This document shows positions 34,150 to 43,411 of a DNA stretch of 64,000 nt, in pieces. The notes beneath the pieces are model-generated. The model saw only the letters and a list, made by a program, of their open reading frames with translations, searched no databases and was not told the origin of the DNA. Location: contig JBCBIY010000008.1 in assembly GCA_038523925.1 (NCBI GenBank), positions 1 to 64,000 on the forward strand, read 5' to 3'. The stretch comes from JBCBWG01 sp038523925 (GTDB taxonomy: Bacteria > Pseudomonadota > Alphaproteobacteria > Rhizobiales > Hyphomicrobiaceae). Both the position numbers and the translations under genes were made by a program. Within the stretch, counting starts at the first letter, position 1, and every line of letters starts with the position of its first letter.

Positions 34150-36975
34150 TCACGCCGCCGCCTTCAAGCGGTCCAGCGCCGCCGACAACCGCGCGATCTG
34201 ATCCTCGAAGTTCGCCCGGCGCTCGCGGTTTTCTTCAACGACTGCAGCCGGCGCCTTTGCAACGAAGTTGGGGTTGGCGAGCTTGCCATCGATCTTCCCG
34301 ATCTCAGACGCAGCTTTCTCAATCTCGCGCGTCAGCCGGTCCTGCTCCGCTGCCATATCAATGACGCCCGCGAGCGGCAGGGCCACATCAGTCCCGTCGA
34401 CCACCAGCATGGCAGCCCCCTTCGGCGCCGCGTCCGCATCGGTGATCGCGTCGAGGCGCGCAAGCCGCTTCAGCGTCTCGGCGTTGCGCTCGGCCCGCGC
34501 CGCCGCCTCCCGATCCGCATTGACGAGGACCAGCCCCGTCCGTGCGCCAGCCGGAACGTTCATTTCAGAGCGGACCGAACGGACCTCGCTCACGAGCTTA
34601 ATGACCCAGCCGATCTCGGCTTCCGCTGCGGCATCGATCGCGCCGCTCGATTGCGGCCACGCGCTGAGCGTCAATGGCGCCTTGCGCGCGAGGCCAACCT
34701 CCGCCGTCCGCGCCCATAGTTCTTCCGTCAGGAACGGCATGAACGGGTGCAGAAGCTTTAGGATCTCATCGAGCACCCAGGCGGTCATTGCACGCGTTTC
34801 GGCAACGGCTGCCTGATCGTCGCCGTTGAGTGTCGGTTTGATCAGCTCCAGATACCAGTCGCAGAACTCACCCCAGACGAACTCGTAGACGGCGTTGGCG
34901 GCATCGTTGAAACGGTACGTCTCGATCGCTTCCGTCGTCGCCGCGCGCGCCGCCTCCGTCCGGCCGCGGATCCAAACGTTGATGGTTTGCTCAACGGCTG
35001 CGGGGTCAAAGCCTTCGACCCGCATGCACTCGTTCATCTCGGCAAAGCGGGCGGCGTTCCAAAGCTTGGTTGCGAAGTTGCGATAGCCTTCGACACGCTG
35101 CGTCGACAGCTTGATGTCGCGGCCCTGCGCTGCCATCGCCGCCAGCGTAAAGCGAAGCGCGTCTGCGCCGTACTGGTCAATCAGGACCAGCGGGTCGATG
35201 ACGTTGCCCTTCGACTTCGACATCTTCTGGCCGGCCTCGTCGCGGACGAGTGCATGGATGTAGACCGTGTGAAACGGAATCTCATCGCGGAACTGCAGCC
35301 CCATCATCATCATCCGGGCGACCCAGAAGAAGATGATGTCGAAGCCCGTGACGAGCACGTCGGTCGGATAGTGGCGCTTCAGCTCGGGCGTGTCTTCAGG
35401 CCAGCCGAGCGTCGAAAACGGCCAGAGCGCAGACGAGAACCAAGTGTCGAGCACGTCTTCGTCGCGCGCGAGCTCAACCGGTTTGCCGTAGTGCGCCTCA
35501 GCCGCCGATTGCGCTTCGGCCTCGCTTGCGGCGACGAAGACTTCGCCGTCCGGCCCATACCATGCCGGGATCTGATGGCCCCACCACAGCTGACGCGAAA
35601 TGCACCACGGCTGAATGTCTTCAAGCCATCGGTAATAGTCGTTGGCATAGCGATCGGGGACAAACCGGGTGCGCCCGTCTTTGACAGCTGCAAGCGCCGG
35701 CGCTGCCAGCGTCTCGGCGTCGACGTACCACTGGTCGGTCAGCATCGGCTCGATGACGACTTTTGAGCGATCGCCAAACGGCTGCGTGATCTGTTTGTCC
35801 TCAACCTTGATCATCAGGCCTTCGGCATCGATGTCGGCGACGACGCGTTTGCGCGCCTCGAACCGGTCGAGGCCGCGATACGCTTCCGGGACAAGATTGA
35901 TCGCGTCGACGTGCGCCGCATCCGGCTCGCCGCCAGCTTTCACGATCTCCATCGCAGCACGCGACGCGTCCGCATAAGGCGCGCCGTCATCGCGCATGGC
36001 TGCGACGTCATCCATCAGCCGATAGAGCGGAATGTTGTTGCGGCGGGCGACAGCGTAGTCGTTGAAGTCATGCGCGCCGGTGATCTTAACCGCGCCAGAG
36101 CCGAACGCAGGGTCGGGATACTCATCCGTGATGATCGGGATGAACCGCCGGTGCTGCTTCGGCCCGACCGGGATCTCGCAGAGCTTGCCGACAATCGGTG
36201 CGTAGCGCTCATCCGATGGATGAACCGCAACCGCGCCATCGCCGAGCATCGTCTCCGGCCGCGTCGTCGCGATCGAGATGTAGTCGCGCATCTCGCGCAG
36301 CGTGACCGTCCCGTCGGCGTCTTTCTCGACGTACTCATACGTCTCGCCATCGGCTAGCGGATACCTAAAGTGCCACATGTGGCCGTCGACGTCGGTGTTC
36401 TCGACCTCGAGATCGGAGATTGCCGTCTGGAATTGCGGGTCCCAGTTGACGAGCCGCTTGTCCTTGTAGATCAGCCCGGCACGGTAGAGTTCGACGAAGA
36501 CCTTGAGGACGGCGTCGGACAGGCCCTCATCCATCGTAAAGCGTTCGCGCGACCAATCGCAGGACGCGCCCAGGCGCTTCAACTGATTGATGATCGTGCC
36601 GCCGGATTCCTCTTTCCACTGCCAGACGCGCTTGAGGAACTTGTCGCGGCCGAGTGTGCGCCGGTCCGGCTCCTGGTGTTCCATGAGCTGGCGCTCAACG
36701 ACCATCTGCGTCGCGATGCCGGCGTGATCCGTGCCTGGCTGCCAAAGGACATCGCGGCCCTTCATGCGCTGATACCGGCAGAGGATGTCCTGCAGCGTGT
36801 TGTTGAGCGCGTGGCCCATGTGCAGCGAGCCGGTCACGTTCGGTGGCGGGATGACAATCGTATAAGGCTTGCCGTCTTTACGGTCCTCGCGGCCGGCCTT
36901 GAACGCATCCACCTGCTCCCAGGCCTCCGCGATCCGGGATTCGATCTCGGCGGGCTGATAGGTTTTTTCGAGCAT
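34150..36975 (-). CDS. valS: Valine--tRNA ligase
   Basis: 941 aa, a full-length class I synthetase. The HIGH motif appears as HMGH at residues 52-55 (VTGSLHMGHALNNT) and the KMSKS loop as GQKMSKSKGNVIDP. The editing domain is present (TTRPETMLGDGAVAVHP) and the C-terminal tRNA-binding coiled coil (ENRERRANFEDQIARLSAAL) is intact. It charges tRNA-Val with valine. The start has no strong ribosome-binding site; ATG 36975 agrees with the family N-terminus. It is followed in the same direction by nothing; upstream is popZ on the same strand. Confidence 0.97.
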   Translation of the reverse strand: MLEKTYQPAEIESRIAEAWEQVDAFKAGREDRKDGKPYTIVIPPPNVTGSLHMGHALNNTLQDILCRYQRMKGRDVLWQPGTDHAGIATQMVVERQLMEHQEPDRRTLGRDKFLKRVWQWKEESGGTIINQLKRLGASCDWSRERFTMDEGLSDAVLKVFVELYRAGLIYKDKRLVNWDPQFQTAISDLEVENTDVDGHMWHFRYPLADGETYEYVEKDADGTVTLREMRDYISIATTRPETMLGDGAVAVHPSDERYAPIVGKLCEIPVGPKQHRRFIPIITDEYPDPAFGSGAVKITGAHDFNDYAVARRNNIPLYRLMDDVAAMRDDGAPYADASRAAMEIVKAGGEPDAAHVDAINLVPEAYRGLDRFEARKRVVADIDAEGLMIKVEDKQITQPFGDRSKVVIEPMLTDQWYVDAETLAAPALAAVKDGRTRFVPDRYANDYYRWLEDIQPWCISRQLWWGHQIPAWYGPDGEVFVAASEAEAQSAAEAHYGKPVELARDEDVLDTWFSSALWPFSTLGWPEDTPELKRHYPTDVLVTGFDIIFFWVARMMMMGLQFRDEIPFHTVYIHALVRDEAGQKMSKSKGNVIDPLVLIDQYGADALRFTLAAMAAQGRDIKLSTQRVEGYRNFATKLWNAARFAEMNECMRVEGFDPAAVEQTINVWIRGRTEAARAATTEAIETYRFNDAANAVYEFVWGEFCDWYLELIKPTLNGDDQAAVAETRAMTAWVLDEILKLLHPFMPFLTEELWARTAEVGLARKAPLTLSAWPQSSGAIDAAAEAEIGWVIKLVSEVRSVRSEMNVPAGARTGLVLVNADREAAARAERNAETLKRLARLDAITDADAAPKGAAMLVVDGTDVALPLAGVIDMAAEQDRLTREIEKAASEIGKIDGKLANPNFVAKAPAAVVEENRERRANFEDQIARLSAALDRLKAAA

Positions 36976-37126
36976 GATCGTGTGGTTCGGTTCGCGGACA
37001 CTGACGCGCGGGCGGAGGCACTGCCCCGGGTCAGGCGGACGTAAGTCTGGGGTCTTGCCGCTGTCAACTGGCGCGGCCGCACCGGCCGGAACGAAGGGCC
37101 GAAACGAAGGGCGCGGGCCGGCGGGC

Positions 37127-38362
37127 TTACTCCGCGGCGTCGGCCCGTGGTGATGGCTTTACGGCGCCGGTTTCGCGGCGCGCTTTCAATTCCTCGGCAA
37201 GCGCCTTCTGCACCAGCCCCGGCAGGTTCTCGTCAAGCCATTCGCGGATCATCGGGCGCAGCACATCTTCGAGGAGTGCCTCGCCCGCTGAGCCGCCGAC
37301 CGCCGCCTTTGACTGAGACGCCGGCGTGTCATCGGTCGCAGCATTTGGCGTCACCGCCGTCGGCGTCGGGTCCGCAACGGCTGGCGTCTTGGGTTCCGCC
37401 TTGCGCACGGCAGCGCTCGCCAGTGCCGCAGACGCCACCGCGCTGTGGGCATCGACTGGAGCCGCGGGCGCCGCGGGTTTCGACGCCACTGGTGCGGGCT
37501 CTGCCTGCGAGGCTTCGACGTGGCGCGCGACGACCGGCTCGACCTTGGCCTCTGGTTCTGACGTCGCACCCGATGCCGCGACCTCGGCGTCGGGCTGGCC
37601 AACGTCGGCCGGCTCAGGCGACGGCGCGACGCCGGATGTCAGCTCCGCTTGTTGACCGGACGTTGGTTCCGGCGCGGCCCCTGTCTCAGTCGCGGCCGAG
37701 CCCGTGACATCACGCAACGGCTGAGCCTCTGACCGCGCCAGCGCTTCCCGGTCCGCACGCATCGAGGCGCGGAGCCGGTCCAACGCTGAGAGCGCTGCGG
37801 GAGGGGCCTCCTCTGCCGTTTGGAATGCAGCCGGCCGCGCTGCATCCGGCGTGCCGATGTCAGCAGCAGGTTCAGCCGGCGGCGCCGCGTCCTGCAAGGG
37901 CTCATCTGAGCGCGCCGGCGCTGACGCTGCAAACAGCGAACCCGTCTCGGCAACGGGTGTGGTGCTGGGTGCCGGTTCCGCAGCTTGGGCGGCGGCGGGC
38001 TGGTCATGCGCCGCCGCAACCATCGGAGCAGGCTCCGCCTTCGCGACGGGCGCGCGCGGCTCTGCGACGGGTGCCGGTTCAGCGGGCGTTTCAGCCGAAG
38101 GGGTTGCGCGCTCCTGTCGTGGCTCGCCAACGGACGCTGCGCGCGGCCAAGGCTGCCGGGCGACGGCCGGTTGCGGATCACTTGGCACGGGCGTGCGCGC
38201 GGGCGCTGGATCGGCGGCTGGCTCTGACGCGTCTTGCGCAGGCGCAGGTGCCGGCATCGGTGGCGTCGTTGGGACCTGTCGCGGATCGTCGGAAATGATC
38301 TTCCGGATCGACGCCAGGATATCTTCCATGCTCGGTTCGGCGTTCTGATCTTGACTGCTCAT
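37127..38362 (-). CDS. popZ: PopZ (DUF2497) cell-pole organising protein
   Basis: 411 aa from ATG 38362. It has the two hallmark ends of PopZ: a short N-terminal helix (MEDILASIRKIISDD) that binds partners, and a C-terminal oligomerisation region (EALLEDVLRPMIREWLDENLPGLVQKALAEEL). Between them is a Pro/Ala/Glu-rich disordered linker of about 300 residues, clearly longer than the roughly 100 residues in Caulobacter PopZ. The linker controls the fluidity of the polar condensate. It tethers the centromere and recruits polar factors. It is encoded just upstream of valS, the usual order in Hyphomicrobiales. Confidence 0.88.
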   Translation of the reverse strand: MSSQDQNAEPSMEDILASIRKIISDDPRQVPTTPPMPAPAPAQDASEPAADPAPARTPVPSDPQPAVARQPWPRAASVGEPRQERATPSAETPAEPAPVAEPRAPVAKAEPAPMVAAAHDQPAAAQAAEPAPSTTPVAETGSLFAASAPARSDEPLQDAAPPAEPAADIGTPDAARPAAFQTAEEAPPAALSALDRLRASMRADREALARSEAQPLRDVTGSAATETGAAPEPTSGQQAELTSGVAPSPEPADVGQPDAEVAASGATSEPEAKVEPVVARHVEASQAEPAPVASKPAAPAAPVDAHSAVASAALASAAVRKAEPKTPAVADPTPTAVTPNAATDDTPASQSKAAVGGSAGEALLEDVLRPMIREWLDENLPGLVQKALAEELKARRETGAVKPSPRADAAE

Positions 38363-38574
38363 GGCGTCTCTCTCGGCAACACGCGGTCTGGCATCCACGC
38401 AAGCGTAGGCGATAGCGGAGCCGGCGACGACTCGGCGCTCTAATTCTCACAACAAGTGAAAGCTGCCGCAAAAACAAGGCTGAAATCGCACAACAGACAT
38501 CCCACGCGGAGATCGTCCATCAGACGGGCGCCGGCCTCAAGGCGCTGTCGCGACTTTCTGCCGTCTGCCGAATG

Positions 38575-40029
38575 CTATTTGTAGGTGCCGTGCTTGCCGG
38601 GCTTTGCGTGGTAGCGCTCGCGGCGTCCATCGCGGTGCGTGATCGAAAGACCGAACCACTTGCGGCGCACCTCGTGGTAGTGGACGTCCGGGTCGTAGAG
38701 CTTTGAAGCCACCCGATACTGAATGCCATCGAGCCGACCCATCGCGGAAAGCAACGTGTAGGCGTTCACAACGATGTCGCGGCGGGTCGTCGACAGCGCG
38801 ACCTCGGAATCGAGCAGCGTTTGCTGCGCCTCCAGCACGTCGAGCAGCGTCCGCTGGCCAACGCGCTCCTCCTCCTGCACGCCCTGCAGCGCGATGCGGT
38901 TGGCATCCACCTGCACCTGCGCCGACGTGAGCTGGGCCTGCGACGCAAGGAACAACGACCACGCGCTGACGGCATCGGACCGCACCTGCTGCCGCGCAGT
39001 TTCGATATCCTGGATGCGGCCGACATGCTGGTGCTTGGCCTGGCGGATCTGCGCGTACGTCTCGCCGCCTTGATAGAGCGGAATGTTCATGCGCGCCGTC
39101 AGCGAGCCCTGCTCGTTGAGCTCGGAGGCGGCCGTCGAGTCGCGCTGTTTCGAATACTGCGCTTCAAGCGTGACCGATGGCGCCAACTGCCCCGTGATGC
39201 GCGCGACCGTGAAGCGGGCCGCCTGCTCGAGGTAGAGCGCGCGGATGACCGCTGGGTTCTGGCGCCGCGCAACTGCGATGGCCTGGGCGACGGTCTTCGG
39301 CAAAAGCCGCGATGGTAGACGCGGCTCGCGCAGGTTCTTTGCGGCCTGGCCAACGGCCTGGCGGTAGCGCGCGCGGCTGGCCCGTAGGTTTGCGCGCGCA
39401 AGATCAATTGCAGACGCAGCCGCGGCCCGCGCCGCGCGGGCCTGGGCGACATCGGTCCGCGTCACTTCACCGACCTGGAACCGATCCTGCGTTGCCTGCA
39501 GCTGGCGCTGAAGGAAGGTCAGGTTGGCCTGCCGCAATCGCAGGATCGCAAGATCGCGGACGACATCGACATAGGCCGTCGCCGCCTGAAGGAGAACGCG
39601 CTGTTCGACATCGCGGAGCGTTTCCTGCCCGGCCCGCACGTTCGCCTCGGCCTCGTTGACCGAATTCACGATCTGAAACCCCTGGAACAGCGTCTGGTTG
39701 AGGTTGAGTGCGTATCCGCGGGGGCGCGAGCGGCCCTCGGTTGGCGAGTCCGGCACCGTGTTCGTGTTTTGCACGCCGACGTTCACGCTGGCGCTGATGT
39801 CCGGGCGGAACCCCGAGTTCGCGATCGCGACGCCTTCATCCGTCGCGCGCAACCGCGCGCGCTCAGCGTCGATCTCCGGATTGTTCTTGTAAGCCGCAGC
39901 CAGCGCCTGATTAAGCGTGTCTGCTTGCGCAGGCATCGCACCCAGCGCACCAGCAAGCATCGCGAAGGCGAGGCTCGGGACAGCTAGGATCCGAAGTCCA
40001 CGTCTGAGTGTCGCCTGACCTGCCAGCAC
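38575..40029 (-). CDS. tolC: TolC-family outer membrane efflux protein 1
   Basis: 484 aa. Signal peptide, then paired outer-membrane-factor repeats: TLNQALAAAYKNNPEIDAERARLRATDE at the start and RQQVRSDAVSAWSLFLASQAQLTSAQVQVDANRIALQGVQEE near the second repeat. The VGQRTLLDVLEAQQTLLDSEVAL equatorial helix is typical. A GTG start at 40029, with GAGGGCGGG upstream, fits best. It would form a trimeric channel for RND efflux pumps or type I secretion. It shares strong similarity with the next gene, so the pair arose by tandem duplication. Confidence 0.93.
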   Translation of the reverse strand: MLAGQATLRRGLRILAVPSLAFAMLAGALGAMPAQADTLNQALAAAYKNNPEIDAERARLRATDEGVAIANSGFRPDISASVNVGVQNTNTVPDSPTEGRSRPRGYALNLNQTLFQGFQIVNSVNEAEANVRAGQETLRDVEQRVLLQAATAYVDVVRDLAILRLRQANLTFLQRQLQATQDRFQVGEVTRTDVAQARAARAAAASAIDLARANLRASRARYRQAVGQAAKNLREPRLPSRLLPKTVAQAIAVARRQNPAVIRALYLEQAARFTVARITGQLAPSVTLEAQYSKQRDSTAASELNEQGSLTARMNIPLYQGGETYAQIRQAKHQHVGRIQDIETARQQVRSDAVSAWSLFLASQAQLTSAQVQVDANRIALQGVQEEERVGQRTLLDVLEAQQTLLDSEVALSTTRRDIVVNAYTLLSAMGRLDGIQYRVASKLYDPDVHYHEVRRKWFGLSITHRDGRRERYHAKPGKHGTYK

Positions 40030-40201
40030 TGCCCGCCCTCGCCCTACGAATTAATCTCCGCATCCAGAGATCGATTCTTTCGGACGAGTCCCGAAATTCT
40101 TAACAACCTATCAACAAAGGCCACGAGTGCGCCCGGCGCACAACGCAGCGCCTGGACGGGCTTGGTTTTTTCGGGATCGAGCGTGGCGGTGCCCACACAT
40201 G

Positions 40202-40234
40202 ATGCACAGTTGAGTGCTGATCATCAGCGTGCAT
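40202..40234. promoter_or_regulatory. Nested palindrome between tolC paralogues
   Basis: An inner perfect inverted repeat GCTGAT-C-ATCAGC (40216-40228) lies inside an outer one, ATGCAC (40202-40207) with GTGCAT (40229-40234). It sits about 175-205 bp upstream of the first tolC start and 21 bp past the stop of the second. It could be a regulator site for the first tolC or a processing hairpin of the second; no T run accompanies it. Confidence 0.4.
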
Positions 40235-40254
40235 TTCAAATGATACTGCGTGGA

Positions 40255-42060
40255 CTAGTCGAAGGTGCGCGCGCGCAGTGAGACCGGGGCTTTCAGCCGT
40301 TTCGTCTGGACGCGGCGCACCTGCTGCGTGTTGCGGAACCGCGGCGTTGGCATGCGGACGTTTGCGCGCTTTGCGATCTTCTTCTTGCGCCGCGTACGAG
40401 TCTGCAACTTCGGCGTGCGTAGCTTGAGCGGTACGCGCGCATTTTGCTTTTGAGCGCGCTTCCGCGGCGCGGCTTCGCGGCTTGGCACAATCGAACCCGT
40501 CGTCAGCGGCGCGTGGGCCGGCGCACGCTCCGCCTCGCGATTTGGGATTGGCGGCCAGGCCTCAGGCTCGATGATTTCCCGCTCGGGCGAAGGGCGCAGC
40601 CGCCAGGCCTGCCGCGCCTCCGTCTGCTCCGCCTCTTCAGGCGACACCGGCACCGGCTGCTTGATTGAAGTCGTCAGCCACTTACCCTTGGCTTCCTCAT
40701 AGTGCGCCTTCGGCTCATAGATCGCGGTCGACAGCTTGAGCATGTCCGCGTCAAGCCGTCCGATCTCGGCGAGCAGCGTGTATTGGGCGACGACCGCGTT
40801 CCGCTCAGTCCGGGCGAGCGCGGCGCGCGCCTCGAGCAGTTCCTGCTCCGCGTTCAACACATCAAGTAGCGTCCGCTGGCCAACCTGCTGTTCAGCGCGC
40901 ACCCCATCAAGCGCCGTTTGGCTGGCGCGCACCTGAATCCGATCCGACTTGATCCGCGCGAGGGCGGCCATGAGGCGCGACCAAGCAGCCGTCGTGCGGC
41001 TTTCAACTTCGCGCTTTGCCTGTTCAATCTCCTGCAGCCGGCCGACGTGGAGGTGCTTGGCTTCACGCACCCGCGCCCGCGTCTCGCCGCCGGCGTAAAG
41101 TGGGATCGTCACGCGGCCGCTAATGCTTGCTTCCTGCTGCTCGGTCGTCCCGCGGCCCGGTGCGTACTGGTGTTCAAAGTCGCCTTCGATCCGCACTTGC
41201 GGCAGCAGCTCGCCCCAGATCTGGTCAACTTCATGCCGCGCCGCTGTCTCGCGGTAGAGCGCCTGATGCACGCGCGGGGCCTCACGGATCGCATACTGAA
41301 TGGCTGTTTCAAGCGTGCGCGGCACGAGCTTGAGCTTCATCGGCGGCTTGCGCAGACCCTGCGCGTCATGGCCGACCACGCGGCGATAGTCCGCACGGCT
41401 TGCCTTAAGGCTGGCGCGGGCTTCATCGAGCGCTGAAAGGGCACGCGCCCGGCGGGCTTCTGCTTGCGCGACATCCGTTCGGGTCACTTCGCGGACAGCG
41501 CGGCGGGCGCGCGCGGCGCGCAGCTCACCGGTCAAAACCCGCACATTCGCTTCGTTGAGGCGCACCAGCATCTGGTCGCGCACGACATTCATGTAGGCCG
41601 TTGCCGCATCGAGCAGGATCGCAGCTTCAGCGCCGCGCAACCTGGCCCGGCCCTCGCGCACCCGCGCTTCTGCCTGGCCGACCGCATTGCGGGTCCGGAA
41701 GCCATCAAACAGCGGCTGGGTCAGGTTGACGCCGTAGCCGTATTCCTTCGAGCCGCCAGTGCCTGTCTGGTCAGGCCGCGTCTTCAGGTGCTCGTAGCCA
41801 TAACTCGCGCGCCCTGTCACACGCGGCCGCCAGCCAGAACGCGCACGCGAGACGGTCTCGTCCGTCGCGCGGACGCGGGCCCGCTGTGCATCGAGTGTTG
41901 GATTGCTCTCGTAAGCTGACGTCAGCGCCTGGTGCAGCGATTCAGCTTGCGCCGCGCCTGCTTGCGCGCAGGCACACACAGCCGCCGCCGCGGCGAGAGC
42001 CCATCGCGTCAGCGCAGTCCGGTCACTTCGGTGTTTGGGAGGACATCCCAAAACGGTCAT
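40255..42060 (-). CDS. TolC-family outer membrane protein 2 with basic C-terminal tail
   Basis: 601 aa from ATG 42060. The TolC core is complete (ESLHQALTSAYESNPTLDAQRARVRATDE; VGQRTLLDVLNAEQELLEARAALAR). Beyond the usual end, about 130 extra residues follow: a Pro/Glu-rich stretch, then a strongly basic Arg/Lys segment (TPKLQTRTRRKKKIAKRANV). The basic tail would project to the periplasm from the channel and may bind peptidoglycan, anionic lipid or nucleic acid. It is a paralogue of the downstream tolC, 225 bp away on the same strand. Confidence 0.9.
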   Translation of the reverse strand: MTVLGCPPKHRSDRTALTRWALAAAAAVCACAQAGAAQAESLHQALTSAYESNPTLDAQRARVRATDETVSRARSGWRPRVTGRASYGYEHLKTRPDQTGTGGSKEYGYGVNLTQPLFDGFRTRNAVGQAEARVREGRARLRGAEAAILLDAATAYMNVVRDQMLVRLNEANVRVLTGELRAARARRAVREVTRTDVAQAEARRARALSALDEARASLKASRADYRRVVGHDAQGLRKPPMKLKLVPRTLETAIQYAIREAPRVHQALYRETAARHEVDQIWGELLPQVRIEGDFEHQYAPGRGTTEQQEASISGRVTIPLYAGGETRARVREAKHLHVGRLQEIEQAKREVESRTTAAWSRLMAALARIKSDRIQVRASQTALDGVRAEQQVGQRTLLDVLNAEQELLEARAALARTERNAVVAQYTLLAEIGRLDADMLKLSTAIYEPKAHYEEAKGKWLTTSIKQPVPVSPEEAEQTEARQAWRLRPSPEREIIEPEAWPPIPNREAERAPAHAPLTTGSIVPSREAAPRKRAQKQNARVPLKLRTPKLQTRTRRKKKIAKRANVRMPTPRFRNTQQVRRVQTKRLKAPVSLRARTFD

Positions 42061-42268
42061 TGCGCCACTCCGGGCAAACACAGGGGAACCGCCGGGCGCC
42101 AGAGACGCGGCGTGAAAGGATCAGCGGTGACGGAGTACGCAGACAGGACCGAGGTTCGCAGGCCGAACTTCAGTCGCCCCACAGTGCGATCGCTGCGGTT
42201 AACAAACGCCTAAAGACGTTCGTTGAACCTATGATTGGAGAGGTGATTTTCCGTTTGCAATCAACGGC

Positions 42269-42946
42269 TCAGAAGACAAACTCGGATTTCGCCTCGAAGC
42301 CTGGCAACACCGGCGCATCGGCATCGAACAATTGGCGGTCAGCAAACTGGCCCGAGGTGCGGCGCCATTGCACAGCGCGGCGAACCCCGTCGACCTGCGC
42401 AACCGCCACCAGCACGCCGCCGTCCTTGAGCTGGTCCAGCAGCTCGGGCGGCACATCGGCAACCGCGCCGTTCAACAGCATGGCGTCGTATGGCCCTTCG
42501 CTATCGTAGCCGTCGGTAAGCCGGCCGTTGACGAGCGCCACGTTGTCGATCTCTTCGGCAGCCAGCGCTTCGGCCGCGATGGCGGTCAGTTGCGGGTCCT
42601 CATCAAGCGCCACGACCGTCTGTGCAATCCGCGACAGGATTGCGGACGAGTACCCGGTGGCGCACCCGACATCCAACACGATCGCCGCGTCGCCGAGTTC
42701 AAGCGCCTGGACAAGCCGCGCCTGCGTCCGCGGCGCCAGCAGGAATCGCGGCACTGACGCCTTCTCCTCGGCCGCCGCGCTCAGCGGAACGTCGCGGTCC
42801 ATGTAACAGACGGGGCGCACCTCAGCCGGGACAAATGTCTCGCGGGGCAGCGCCAGCATCGCGCGAATGACGCGGCGGTCCGTCATATCGCTCGGCCGGA
42901 CCTGGCTTTCGACCATGTTGAGGCGCTGCAGGGCGTAGTCGCTCAT
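42269..42946 (-). CDS. Protein-L-isoaspartate O-methyltransferase family
   Basis: 225 aa from ATG 42946 (MSDYALQRLNMVESQVRPSDM), which matches the family start; an open frame extends 39 codons upstream but without support. The SAM-binding motif VLDVGCATGYSSAILSRIAQ and post-motif ALDEDPQL are seen. It methylates isoaspartyl residues in damaged proteins, although short alphaproteobacterial members next to tolC may have other targets. Ribosome-binding site GGGATC. Same strand as tolC, 208 bp upstream of it. Confidence 0.85.
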   Translation of the reverse strand: MSDYALQRLNMVESQVRPSDMTDRRVIRAMLALPRETFVPAEVRPVCYMDRDVPLSAAAEEKASVPRFLLAPRTQARLVQALELGDAAIVLDVGCATGYSSAILSRIAQTVVALDEDPQLTAIAAEALAAEEIDNVALVNGRLTDGYDSEGPYDAMLLNGAVADVPPELLDQLKDGGVLVAVAQVDGVRRAVQWRRTSGQFADRQLFDADAPVLPGFEAKSEFVF

Positions 42947-43174
42947 GTTGATCCCGGCACGATGAAACCAGCCGGGCGTCCCCGGCAGCGGAAGGTCGGG
43001 CGGCAAAATCGCGTCGCCAGCGACGTGACCTACGGCACGTTTCGCGGCGGTTGCGATCTGCAATTGCCCTTGATGACGCGGGTGTGATACATGCCCGGCT
43101 CGCTTCGACGCAACCAGTTGTTTCGCGGATGAACCGACTATTCATTCACGGCAGCGTACGGTCGCGGGAGCGAT

Positions 43175-43248
43175 GGCCACGTGGCGGAGTGGTGACGCAG
43201 CGGATTGCAAATCCGTATACCCCGGTTCGATTCCGGGCGTGGCCTCCA
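43175..43248 (+). tRNA. tRNA-Cys (GCA)
   Basis: 74 nt with encoded CCA. Acceptor stem GGCCACG/CGTGGCC is fully paired, discriminator base U73 as required for Cys, anticodon loop TTGCAAA with GCA, T arm CCCGG TTCGATT CCGGG. Upstream 228 bp to the methyltransferase start; no clear promoter was picked out. Confidence 0.95.
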
Positions 43249-43289
43249 CATCGAACTGGGTGACAGCGATCCGCGCCCGCGGTTTTCGC

Positions 43290-43317
43290 TTGGCACTCCA
43301 GCGGGCGGTTGTTATGC
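43290..43317 (+). promoter_or_regulatory. Candidate sigma-70 promoter of tRNA-Asn
   Basis: TTGGCA at 43290-43295, a 16-bp spacer, then TTATGC at 43312-43317. A start point near 43324 would give a short leader before the tRNA at 43337. The spacing and -35 fit alphaproteobacterial housekeeping promoters. It would also drive the repeat array that follows the tRNA. Confidence 0.5.
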
Positions 43318-43336
43318 ACCGCTCTCGCACAGGCGA

Positions 43337-43411
43337 TCCGCGGTAGCTCAGCGGTAGAGCAATCGGCTGTTAACCGATCGGTCGTAGGTTCGAATCCTAC
43401 CCGCGGAGCCA
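43337..43411 (+). tRNA. tRNA-Asn (GUU)
   Basis: 75 nt including CCA. Acceptor stem TCCGCGG/CCGCGGA is perfect, discriminator G73, anticodon loop CTGTTAA with GUU, T arm GTAGG TTCGAAT CCTAC. Its 3' quarter (43388-43411) is repeated six more times downstream, beginning a long tandem array. Confidence 0.96.

Noticed and set aside
42947..43063. Longer start for the isoaspartate methyltransferase
   Set aside because: Adds 39 residues without similarity; MSDYALQRLNM is the family start and has a ribosome-binding site.
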